DNA of 64,000 nucleotides, from assembly GCF_030272615.1 (NCBI RefSeq), contig NC_081407.1, positions 267,353,574 to 267,417,573 on the forward strand, given 5' to 3'. The first letter of the stretch is position 1; each line of letters begins with the position of its first letter. Below the pieces are notes generated by a model. It ran no database searches. It was not told the DNA's origin and saw only the letters and a program-made list of their open reading frames with translations. The stretch comes from Cryptomeria japonica (lineage: Eukaryota > Streptophyta > Pinopsida > Cupressales > Cupressaceae). A program made the translations under genes and the position numbers. Below are positions 34,465 to 45,199 of this stretch, one piece after another.

Positions 34465-35451
34465 CTATGTGTAGAACCTGCGAAGGTGCATGCTGTTGAT
34501 AGGATCCTCCAAAGGTTCACCTTCTGTAGTAGAGAGCTGATATGCCCCAGATCCATAGGCTGTTGTAACGATATAAGGACCAAGCCAGTTTGGTTCAAAC
34601 TTGCCCTTCTTCTCTCTGTCTTGCTGATTCTTGGGGTTTTCTCTGAGAACCAAGTCACCTACCTCAAATGTGTGAGGCTTGACCTTGTGATTGTAGCTGC
34701 GACTCATTCGCTGTTGGTAAGCCTTAAGATGACTAAAAGCAGTTTGTCTCCGTTCATCCAGCAGTTCTAGTTCTTGTAAGCGAGAGACCTTGTAATCTTC
34801 ATCGTTGATGATGTTTCGCAAAGAGACCCGTAAAGAAGGTAACTCGACCTCAATAGGCAAGATGGCTTCAGCACCGTAGACAAGTGAGTAGGGTGTAGCT
34901 CCTGTAGGTGTGCGGACACTTGTGCGGTAGGCCCAAAGTGCAGGATTGAGTTGGATATGCCAGTTACGGCCAGCGTCGTCGACTGTCTTTTTGAGGATTT
35001 TAAGAATTGTTTTATTAGACGTCTCAGCTTGGCCATTACCTTGGGGGTAATATGGTGTGGAGAAACGATGGGAAATATGGAAGCGCTCACAGAGTTCACG
35101 AACATCCTGATTTTTGAAGGGACGCCCCTTATCAGTAATAATGGACTTAGGAATACCATATCGGCAAATGATATAGTTAAGGATGAAAGTAGCAATTTGT
35201 TTTCCAGTGACTTGTGTGAGAGGCACGGCTTCAATCCATTTTGTGAAATACTCTGTGGCTGTGATAATGAATTTATGACCATTGGAAGAAGGAGGGTGAA
35301 TCTTGCCTATGAGATCGAGTCCCCACTGACAAAAGGGCCAAGGAGACGCAAGTGGTTGTAGTTCTTGTGCTGGTGCATGTATGAGGTCTCCATGAATTTG
35401 ACATTGCTTACATTTCTTGACAAACTGATATGAGTCTTTTTCCATATTGGG
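34465..35451 (-). pseudogene. Integrase of element C
   Basis: It continues the pol frame after a TAG at 35452 that falls inside the HHCC finger; the paired cysteines (KKCKQCQ) lie just after it. The catalytic triad is present: Asp in WGLDLIG, Asp in IITDKGRPF, Glu in NGQAETSNK. The C-terminal domain (FEVGDLVLRENP, then LGPYIVTTAYGSGAYQL) is complete and there is no chromodomain, as expected for Tat. The frame ends at a normal stop, TAA or TAG, at 34465. It inserts element cDNA. Confidence 0.93.
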
Positions 35452-37521
35452 CTAGTAATATCCAGTCCTGATGAGTTTCTTGGCCAAGGTAGGACCACTA
35501 GCATGTGGACCACATATCCCTTCATGCACTTCCCGTAACGCAATCTGAGCTTCGTCGCTTTCTAAACATCTAAGAAGAGTGCCATCTAGACCTCGCCGGT
35601 ATAGGATATCAGCTAAAATGACATATCGAGAGGATTGGCGAATGAAAGTGCGGCGTTGGTTGTTTGATAGATCAGGAGGTAGGGTATTGTCGCGAAGGTA
35701 TGTGAAGATGGAGCCATATAACTGGGATTCGGGACCAACCACGCATATCATCTCAGTAGGCATTATCTCATATGAAGGAACCAACAGGTTGTCTACCAAG
35801 AACTCATAGCAGGTTTCATTTTGAGGCAGGTCAATTAGTGAAGCAATTGTAGCCATGGCATCTGCGGCACGATTCTGCTCTCTTGGTATCTGCTCAAAGT
35901 CTATCTTTGTAAAGTGTTGTTTCAGATCATCCACCATTTGTTTATAAGGCAGTAATTTTTCATCTTTTGTTTGGTAATCATCAATTGCTTGACGGATAAC
36001 AAGTTGGGAGTCTCCAAAAACATGAAGTTCCTGGATCTTCCATTGAACTGCAATTCGTAATCCTGTTGTTAATGCCTCATATTCCGCTATATTGTTGGTG
36101 CAAGGAAATGATAAGCGGTATGATTTTGGTATAGAATCGCCTTGAGGAGTTATAAAGAGAATACTAGCTCCTGCCCCATGCTGTGTGTATGAACCATCAA
36201 AGTATAATTGCCATGGCTTTGCATGTGATATTGTTAGAATGGATTCATCTGGAAATTCTGAATTTAGAGGAGCATCATCTGTCATGGGAGCATCTGCTAA
36301 TTGATCCGCGATTGCTTGTCCTTTTATTGCTTTTCTGTCCACATACTCAATGTCGAACTCACTCAATATCATTACCCATTTGGCCAGTCGCCCAGTAAGT
36401 GTAGCTTTGTTGAGAAGATATTTTAATGGATCAATTCTTGCAATCAACTTAGTCTTGTGAGTGAGCATATAATGTCGTAATTTCTGTGAAGCAAAGACCA
36501 CGGCGAGACATGCACGCTCGATTGGTGTGTAGTTTAGCTCGTATCCCACCAATGTGCGACTGATATAGTATACTGCTTTTTCCTTGCCATCAGCTATTTG
36601 TTGTGCTAGGAGTGCCCCCAGTGCTGTTGGAGTAGCTGAAATGTATAATAATAGTGGTTGATCTGGAACTGGTGGCATCAGAACTGGTGGATTTAGAAGA
36701 TAGTCTTTGAGTGTCTGAAAAGCTTGTTGGCAGTTATCATCCCATTTGAACTTGATGTTTTTATGTAGCAAATGTTGGAAAGGATTACACTTATCTGCAA
36801 GTTGTGCTATGAATCTTCGTATAGACTGGAGTCTCCCTTGTAAGGATCGAAGTTGACTGATATTTCTGGGTGGCGGCATGTCCAAGATAGCCTTGACTTT
36901 TGCTGGATCCGCTTCAATTCCTCTTTTGGACACGATGAATCCTAGGAGCTTCCCAGAGGTTACTCCAAAGACACATTTCTTGGGGTTTAATCTTACCTTG
37001 TACTTTTCCAATCGATCAAAGACAACTGAAAGTATGTCCAAATGTGTATTTCTGTCTATTGATTTGACCAAGAGATCGTCAACATAATCTTCCACAGTTA
37101 CATGCATGAGATCATGAAAGATAGTGGTCATTGCTCTTTGATATGTAGCACCTGCATTTTTCAGCCCAAAGGGCATGACATTCCAACAGAAAGTTCCCCA
37201 CGGACAAGTGAATGATGTTTTATGTTGATCCTTGGGTGCAATTCTTATCTGATTATAGCCAGAGAATCCATCCATTAATGATAGCATTTCATGATCTGTT
37301 GTGAGATCAACAATCAAGTCAATGTTTGGTAATGGGAAGTCATCTTTTGGACAAGCTTTGTTGATGTCTCTGAAATCTGTACATATTCTGATGCTGCGAT
37401 CTGGTTTGCTGACAGGTACTAAATTAGAGATCCATTCGGGATAATCAATTGGGCGTATGAATCCGACATCCAATAATTTCTCCAGCTCTGCTTTGACTAG
37501 TAATGCCACTTGTGGATGCAT
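35452..37521 (-). pseudogene. RT, RNase H and archaeal-type RNase H of element C
   Basis: RT has TDFRDINKACPKDDFPLP and the catalytic YVDD at 37075-37086. The first RNase H (about 36650-36400) has lost the first catalytic Asp: ISATPTALG stands where TDAS is usual. A second RNase H of the archaeal type (about 36200-35830) keeps its acidic set: FDGSYTQ (Asp at 36196-36198), NIAEYEAL, FGDSQLV and NRAADA. This pair defines the Tat clade. The block is an uninterrupted 689-residue frame between two nonsense codons, 37534 and 35452. It converts genomic RNA to DNA and removes the RNA strand. Confidence 0.95.
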
Positions 37522-37533
37522 TTTCCTTAATTT

Positions 37534-39180
37534 CTATTTCACTGGCTTTGCCCTCGGTTTGACTGTTAAATGATGCATTACCAAATCCGGATCCAGTCCA
37601 GGCATATCAGCGTATGACCATGCAAAGTTGATTTGTCGTTCTTTGAGGAAGCTTATGAATTTTGATCTTTCGGACTCTGTTAATGATTGAGCCAGGAATA
37701 TGTTGTGTGGAACTTCTTCTGTACCAATGTTTGTTTTGATAGTCTCCTCTACCAACATGGATGACTTTTCCTCATATGATGCTGGGAGAATGTCGAGCCT
37801 TCCATCTTCGGGTGCCTCAGAGAGGTTTTCACCCTCAGATACGTCCTTTCTTTTTACTTTTTTGGGGTCAGATAGCGCCACAGTGTGGTTTTCGCCATAA
37901 GACCCTTGATTTGTTCTTATTTTCACATTTTTGCGACTGGAAGGTCCGACACCCTCACCAAAATATGCCATGTTGTTGAGTTCTATGGTGTATCCTTCTT
38001 TGTGGTCCCCAGGGGGAAGATCATCTCGTATGCCAAGATAGTCAATAATAGCTTCGTCATTTTGAAATGTGTCAAATTGTGCTGATCCTTCATAATCCTA
38101 GTCAATGAGTTAGGGATGAACAAGGGGAAGGCCTTTAATGTTTTCAGAGTTTGCAGGGCTGAGAGTGAAGATATGGTTATATTCAGGTATATCGAGGCAA
38201 TCGTCGAGGTCATCGATGGCACTCTCCTCATCAGTCTCGATCACGAGCGAGTCCAAATTATCATTACTAGTAGCGCATTCCGGAACAGGTGTTCTCATCC
38301 TATGTGATTTCAACCTAGAACCTCGAGACAAGGACTGTGTAGACTCCTCATGGGTTGTTTCTTGACCAACTCTGAATTTTTTATAAAATTCCTCTTCTTC
38401 TGTGGGTTCATCTGGCTCTCTGAATGTCTCGGTGAGCTCGTAGTCACTGGAGGATTTGTCTGAACCCCATTCCCATTCGTTGGAATCTGTGGAATAGCAA
38501 TCTTCTTGTTGAACTTTCGCAACTTTGATTCGTGATGCCTCTTCTGTCCTTTTAGTGTGGATCTTGGAAGTCAGAAAACCAAGTCCCTTTGAGCGTTCTC
38601 TTCTTATGGTCAATTCAGGTTGTAGGGGTTCCATGACGCCTTCTTTGCGTAACCCAAGAGGGCTTTTTCCATCATACCCAATTTTTTGTAGAATCTTGAA
38701 GCCTTTGCCATAGTTCTCACAAGGTATATTGATCTGATCATGTGTGTCATCTTCAATGTCTTTATAGAGCATTTTGTATAAATCTTCCTCTTCTAGTTCG
38801 CCCCATCTGTGAAAGGTAGTAGGATCCCATTTGAGCGTCATGATGAATGTTTGCTTGTTAGGATGTGGCCTTCCAAATTCTTTTGGAGAGCTCATGACTT
38901 GTTGTAAATACATGGTCTGATTTAAAGTGTATTCTCCCATGCCTTTGTCCTGAAATCTGCCTTTAAGTTCGCCTTGTTTTGATGTCGAAGGTTTTAATGA
39001 CTCAGGGTCGATGTATGTCAAAGAAGGAGTAGCCTCACGATTATTGGGAATGATAGTCTCAGTATGTGATCTCAAGTTATTGCAATATATGAATGGATTA
39101 GGATCACCGTTAACTGTTACCTCGACTCCATTATGAGGAAACTTAATGCATTGGTGATATGTCGATGGGACTGCCCTCAT
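37534..39180 (-). pseudogene. Post-protease region with G-patch-like motif, element C
   Basis: It is the same frame as the rest of the polyprotein, with stops at 38110 (TAA), 38098 (TAG) and 37534 (TAG). About 38585-38705 encodes a G-patch-like stretch: [19 protein letters not shown], then EPLQPEL and KGLGF. G-patches bind nucleic acid and occur just after protease in some betaretroviruses, the same position as here. An acidic stretch (Asp/Glu/Ser, 38200-38500) follows, then the connection to RT. The role in plants is not established. Confidence 0.75.
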
Positions 39181-40281
39181 TTCATGAATCCAAGGACGTC
39201 CTAGTAATATATTATAAGTGAGATCTAAATCCAGGACCTAACAAACCACATCCTTTGTAACTGGCCCAATTCTTAGAGGTAAGGTGACCGTGCCCTTGGA
39301 TGAGCGTTCTTCATCATCATATGCCTTGATGGTAATTTGGTTCTTTGAATTCACAGCTTTATTGGAATATCCCAATTGTTTAATGGTGCTCAATGTACAA
39401 ATGTTTAGACCAGCTCCTCCATCTATCAGGACTCGCTTTATTCGATGCTTGTGTATGAAGGCTTCAATATGTAATGGTGCATTATGTGGCTGACTTATGG
39501 AGGCGTCATCAGCTTCTGTGAACGTAAGGGAATGTGGAATGGAAAGATATCCCACCATGGCTTGAAACTGGTCCACGTTCAGATCAGTAGGAACAGTAGT
39601 ATCTCTCAAGATTTTATCAAGAATGGCTTTATGTGCGGGAGATATGCGTAATAGTTCAAGGATTGAAATGAGCGCGGGTGTCTTCCCTAACTGTTCTACA
39701 AGGTCATACTCAGGTTTAGTAGATGAAGAAGAGGTGTTTTTAGTGGAGGCACCTGGCAGAGTAATTTTACCTCGACGAGTTGTTACATGACATTCAGAGG
39801 TAGACTCGGACGAAGATCCCACACCTCTTAGAACAATCTTGGGTTTCTGAGGAGGATTCTCAGGATTTTTGTTCTTGATGGTAATAGTAGAGATATGAAA
39901 TTCCATTGAGATGTGATTGATAGTTGAGTCATAGTTGTAAGGTGCTCTAGTATAGTTGGCCTGATCATCTGTGACTTGGGCTTTTCCTTTGTCATGCTTT
40001 GGGAATGGTTCCTTAAACATCTCATGTTCTTGATTAGACGAATGTCCCTCAATCTCAATATCACCTCTATCAATGAGATCTTGCACAATAATCTTCAGTC
40101 GATGGCAATTTCCCATCTTATGACCCTTTCTCTTATGAAACTCACAATACTCATCATCATTCCACCAATTTGGTTTGACCTTTGGTTCATATGGAGGAAA
40201 ATCTGGAACTGTGATCACTTTGTTTGCCACTAGCTTTTTGAAGACTGATTCAAGTAGTTCTCCCAATGGAGTGTACTTCCT
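39181..40281 (-). pseudogene. Nucleocapsid knuckle and protease of element C
   Basis: After the TGA at 40282 the frame continues with a knuckle of the CX2HX4HX4C form (CEFHKRKGHKMGNC, about 40104-40149), as in other Tat elements. Protease carries DGGAGLN (39410-39430), the Tat form of the DS/TG motif, and ends with the conserved ILLGRPW segment just past a TAG at 39238. It cleaves the polyprotein. Confidence 0.88.
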
Positions 40282-41988
40282 TCATGATCTGGAAGTTGTT
40301 TGAGTATTCACTTGATTGTTTGTAGAACTTGATCCTGAAAAGATGAACTTGGGTCTCACTGTATTGGCATCAACAACGCCATCGTTGACTGTGTTCTTGT
40401 TTTTATTCCAAAATCTTGGCTTGTCTTTTCCTTTAAAGTCATCTTTGTTTTCCTTGAATAGCTTGATGACTCCTTGTTCAATTAGGACCTTTTCTGTTGC
40501 TAAGCCCTTTTCAATAACATCCTTGAATGTGGACAAACAAGCTTTCCTTAGATCATAGCCAATATCCTTGTTAACGTTTTGAGTGAACATTTCTACCATT
40601 TGTTTTTGGGGAATTTCACAAGAGCATCTGCTGGCTAGATTTCTCCATCTTTGTAAAAATGACGCAAAAGATTCTCCTTCTTTTTGCTTGGTGTTGCACA
40701 AAGTAGTGACTGAGATATCTGTCTCTATGTTGTAGGAAAAATGCTGAATGAATGCCTCTGCTAAGTCACCCCATGACTTAATACCGGGAGGTAATTGAGA
40801 AAACCATTCCATAGCTTGATCGCCTAAGCTCTGCGGGAACAACCTCATCAAATATGTTTCTTCTGCCGCTACCTCAATGCAGGCTGTGAAAAATTGTCTT
40901 ATGTGTGCCTTGGGGTCTCCTTTTCCTCTATACTTGTCAAATTTTGGTGTCACAAAGTGTGCAGGAAATGGAGGCATTGGGATGCTCTTATCAAATGGAT
41001 AAGGACATATATCTCTCATAGTGTATGTTGGTTTTGGTGCACTCATGTCCTCCATTTTCTTTTGTAAATCTCTTATTTGTTGCTCCAAATTGCTCTTGGG
41101 AGGAGATCTATTTCTTGTAGCATACCCCATGTTTGGGACGCCAATTTGAGGAGGAGCTTGTTGCATGTATGGATGATACTGATCGTAGACATGTCCATAT
41201 GGAGGAGGTCTATATTGATGCGGCATATATGGAGCACTTGGTATAGCTTCATGTTGAGGAACCCCATATCTATTTTGTGCATATATACCATATTCAATAG
41301 GCATTTCATTTTCCATTGTGTTGCCCCCAAATTTGACATGAGGTTTCCTTATGTCCAAATTTTGAGGATGCCTTTGAGTATCCACTTGTTTTGATTGATC
41401 CATAGCTGGAGCATGTGATTGAGCATATCTATCTGCATAAGGCTTCCATAATGGTCTTCGAAGGTAAGTATCATATGTTTGAGCTTGTGTATGTGGGACT
41501 TCTAGTTTTTGAAGCAAAACTGATGGTGACTCAGGCATCATATTCGGTCCTCTATTTCCTCCACTATTGGGTCTCCTTTGATCCATGTTGGAGTGAGTTT
41601 GTTGCGAGGGTCTATTTTCCATAAGTTGAGACATGTCAAAGTCATGAGGTATTTTAGCTCCACTTTGTGCCATCATGTGTAAGAAGTATTGTCTATCTCT
41701 CCTCATTATCTCTTCAACCAATCTATTGAAATGAGGATTCATTATGGATTCTTCTATGTCTGCTGATTGTATTGAAAAGTTGTCCACATTGTCATTGTGT
41801 GTAGCATTGTTGTTTGTAGTGTCTGTGTTCTCAACATTTGGAATGTGTCTATAAACATCCATGTCAGGCAGTGTAGTGTGCTCAGGATTGAAAAATAAAT
41901 CATTATCATACTCATAAGAACTCATGTTTGCGGACTCTTGAGCTTCTTTAGCTTTTCTCCTAGATTTTTGAAGATGGGTTTCAACCAT
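40282..41988 (-). pseudogene. Gag of element C
   Basis: It is a 568-residue frame from an ATG at 41988. A long Asn/Gln/Pro-rich N-terminal half is followed by the retrotransposon Gag domain: RLFPQSLGDQAMEWFSQLP and the FLQRWRNLASRC segment. It ends at TGA 40282-40284 (CGA to TGA is the simplest origin), after which the nucleocapsid knuckle follows in the same frame. It forms the particle that packages element RNA. Confidence 0.92.
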
Positions 41989-42496
41989 GAACTAGGTATT
42001 TGACCAAGATGTGAGATACTAGATGAAAATGGAAAGAGTATGGAAGACCGAGAGTTGTATGGAATGTAAATAAGTCTGCAGTTTACTTGCAATGTCCAAA
42101 GTGTAAGACCAAGTATGTAAGTAGTAGAGTAGGTGTGACTTCCAAAGAGAGGATAGTTTCTCTTGATGAGGTAAGCTGACCTTGACCCTAAGTAAGACCA
42201 AATGAGACCCAAAGGTAAGAAACCTTGATGAGGGACCACTTAGCAAAGTGTAGTTGTATGTAGTGTGTTGACAAAGTATGATGAGGACAAGCAAGTGACC
42301 TTTTTGACTCAAGTTTAGACAAGTATAAATGTAAAATGAGATGTGAAGCAATGATGGACTGTATGAGACCCAGAGACAGGTTGAATGCTAAATGAAACCT
42401 AAAGAAACAACCTAGGAAGCTCAAGTATTCCGAAACTGATTTCTCTTGTTTGTTGGACTCTGAAATTTTTTCTTTTTTTTTTTTTGCAATTTTGGA

Positions 42497-42775
42497 CACA
42501 GACGCAACTGTATCCTTCACAGACGCGGTTTCCTGACACAGACTCTACTCTGTTAAACACAGACGCGATTCTGAGATTTTCTTGTTTATGTTTGCTGGAC
42601 TGTAAAGTTTTTTGCAATTTTGGACACAGACGCCTCTGTATACTTCACAGACGTGATTTCCAGACACAAACGTGTCTCTGTTCGACACAGACACTTCTAA
42701 AAACACAGACGCTATTCTGCCCTTCACAAACGCGCTTAGATTACCCAGACGCGGTTAAAACAGACACAGACGCGT
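42497..42775 (-). repeat. CGCGTCTGTG cluster 1 in the leader of element C, ~12 copies
   Basis: On the plus strand the motif is CACAGACGCG with one- or two-base variants, near 42497, 42519, 42536, 42559, 42625, 42648, 42664, 42685, 42701, 42726, 42746 and 42764. Spacing is about 16-25 bp apart from one gap. In the element's own transcript it reads CGCGUCUGUG. Confidence 0.88.
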
Positions 42776-44007
42776 TTCTGTAAACTTCGTGCAATTTTTT
42801 TTCCAATCTGTGAAATTGTTTTGTTGTGACCAAATCCGACTGTCTGACTGTTTTTCGTGACAAGAGGACACAATGTTGATGAGGACTCAATGTTTGCTAG
42901 TGTTTAGACTCCAAAAATGACTCCAAGAAAAGTGTGTTGTTTGGTGTAAAATTGTTTTGCATACACTTGAAGACACAAAAGACACAATGTTTTGTTGTTT
43001 GGTCTTGAATGTTTTGAATGTTTAACATAAGTCAAGCACAATTCTTATGGCTGGCCAAGACAATAGTTGTTGATCCCACATGGGGTTTTACCCCCGAGGC
43101 TACGCTATTCAGAGCGGATACTTAGATGCTTGACCTCACTGGCTCCACCCTCGGCACTCACTTCTCGGGTCAGCCAAGCATCAGTCCCCATGAAAACTCC
43201 CCATGGCGAACTTTGTATCTCTACTAAGAACCATATGTGTGTGGGCCGCTACCAGAGGTCCGACCTCCTGCCCCAACAACTAGAAGGATTTGGGCCTCTA
43301 AAAAAAAATGGTGCTAGTAAGGGCATCCGCTCGTGTGGCCATACATGCGGCACTTTCAGCTCTGTAAATACAGAAGGCTCCCAGCCGGTAGGGGTTACGC
43401 CCTACAAATGATCAAATAAATTTGATCAAACGGGTTTATGGGGAGACATAGTGTCGGTATGAACTAATCAACACACGTTATCCATAGTTTTCACCATGAA
43501 TACATTTGATTATAGTGGTTCGGATGAGGTGGGTTTTCCTCGCTACCACTTGGGTCGTCCTCTTCTCACTAGTAGTCCTAATGACCACATGGGAAGACAG
43601 GCCCTCTAAAGATTAAACAAAAAGAGCCTATTGCTCAAGACACAAAAGACAATGATTCAATTTTAGTGCACCAATGGAAGTGTTTGCTAGTCTATGAAAA
43701 CAAGGCACACAACAAAATTATAAAACCCTAGCCAAGGCCCTGCAACAAAATTTGTTAGTAGTTTGGGTTGTTTCAAATGATCACCCCTTCTTGCAAGCAC
43801 ACAAGTTAGGTAAATTTTAGATAAACCCAAAAAGACTTTGTAAAAAAGGGGCCTTCAACAAAAATGTTTTTGCTTCCAAAACAGGCTGCACAAACTTGGT
43901 TAGCTAGATCTGCAAGGGTTAGTCCAAAAATAAACCAGATCTGAAACCCTAAGTACGAAATCCGAAAATGGAACCAAAGAAAAATTTAAAATTTCGAAAC
44001 AGTAAAA

Positions 44008-44265
44008 CACAGACGCTGTTATACCAGACACAGACGCGTATGTATGACACAGACGCAGTTCTGTGATGCACGGACGCGGCCAAAATACACAGACGCCTCT
44101 CTCGGACACAGACGCGGGCAGAAACAACTCAGACGCGGTTCGGAAACACAGACGCCCTTTTCAGAAACCTGCAAAATAAAATTTGGCAGAAACACAGACG
44201 CGATTCCAGACACCACAGACACTTCTAAAAATCAGAGACGCGATTCGAATGCTTGCAGACGCGGA
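44008..44265 (-). repeat. CGCGTCTGTG cluster 2 in the leader of element C, ~12 copies
   Basis: Copies lie near 44008, 44029, 44048, 44069, 44088, 44107, 44128, 44147, 44192, 44213, 44231 and 44254, mostly 19-21 bp apart. The cluster starts about 90 bp downstream of the PBS in the direction of transcription. Confidence 0.88.
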
Positions 44266-44354
44266 AAAACCTAAAATGCCGTCGAAAAATGTCCGATCTG
44301 CAACTTCAAAAACGCAAAATCTACAACAAAAAGGTTAAATGCAAAGGGACAAGA

Positions 44355-44372
44355 GTCCCACCGGGCGTGCCA
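44355..44372 (-). promoter_or_regulatory. PBS of element C
   Basis: On the minus strand it reads TGGCACGCCCGGTGGGAC, three bases from the LTR. It is not the initiator tRNA-Met type. I do not assign the tRNA. Confidence 0.75.
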
Positions 44373-44375
44373 AAA

Positions 44376-45194
44376 TGTTTATGGTGAAAATGGATACAAT
44401 AATAACAAATATTGAAAGGCTAAATGAATTCAACCACCAAACCCTAGCCTAACAATCAACAAAGATCCACCATAACATATGAAGATTACCTAAGACAATG
44501 CAAATCAAATGAAATCACAAAGATTATACCATCACATGTCCAATAGGGTTTTGATCTCCATTCTTCCTATCTCCATTGATCTTGCTTGATATATTTGCTC
44601 TCAGATTTTATATGCACAAGAGCTCAACAAAGAACGGAATGTGGTTGCAAGTAGGATCGCAGTGTAGTCAAGTCCTCCAAATTGTCGATTAGGTCATTAG
44701 AATGCTTGATTAGCATGAGTGATTAGGATGCATAGAATGATTAGGGTTTGACAATGAAGAAAGCATCTTCTTAAATAGAAGACACAATATGAAATGGAGG
44801 GATAAGATTGAGAGGTGTAAAAAGGAGGTCGGCTATGATTAGAGGGTAGGTAAAAGAAATACCAAAATAATGAAAGAGGTAGGTAGTGTAGGAATTAAGA
44901 GATGAATGACATGTGTCATGTGTAGAAAAAGCTAATGAATTAATTAAATAAATAAGGATTTATTTAATTAATAGAAGAAGTAGGATAATTAAATAAATAA
45001 ATATTTATTTAATTTAGGAAAATGATAATTTAAATAAATAAATGTATTTATTTAAATGAAAAATAAGGCTAGAAGAGTATAAATGAATTAATTAAATAAA
45101 TAAAGATTTATTTAATTAATAGAAGAATTAGGCTTAAATAATTAAATAAATAAAATATTTATTTAATTAGCTTGGACAATTTTAGGTGTCTACA
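44376..45194 (-). repeat. 5' LTR of element C (819 bp)
   Basis: It is identical in length to 28698-29516. I found two differences: C for T in GGATCGCAGTG, and A for G in AAATGAAAAATAAGG. The TATA-like box is at 44770-44778 on the minus strand. Confidence 0.96.
44942..45178. repeat. Five tandem AT palindromes in LTR C (5' copy)
   Basis: It is the counterpart of 29266-29500 in the promoter-bearing LTR, upstream of its TATA-like box. Confidence 0.85.
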
Positions 45195-45199
45195 CTATT

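Larger units (their letters stand above)
41989..44354 (-). other. 2.4-kb 5' leader of element C
   Basis: Between PBS and gag ATG. It holds two CACAGACGCG clusters (42497-42775 and 44008-44265). 43050-43640 is a more GC-rich block with no recognisable gene; the rest is unremarkable. Short ORFs here follow the repeats and look accidental. Confidence 0.7.
28698..45194 (-). mobile_element. Element C: Ty3/gypsy Tat-clade element with antisense PMD gene
   Basis: It is a 16.5-kb element with perfect target duplications CTATT (28693-28697 and 45195-45199). The two 819-bp LTRs differ at only two positions by eye. Minus-strand order: 5' LTR, PBS, 2.4-kb leader with repeats, Gag, protease, G-patch-like motif, RT, RNase H, archaeal-type RNase H, integrase, then about 5 kb containing a plus-strand gene, PPT and 3' LTR. 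The dual RNase H is the hallmark of the Tat clade, whose members often carry extra ORFs, sometimes antisense. All pol domains are in one frame but six nonsense codons interrupt it. Confidence 0.95.

Noticed and set aside
34465-41988. Programmed stop-codon readthrough in element C
   Set aside because: Six stops at non-equivalent places, including inside the integrase zinc finger, using TGA, TAG and TAA. Decay is simpler.
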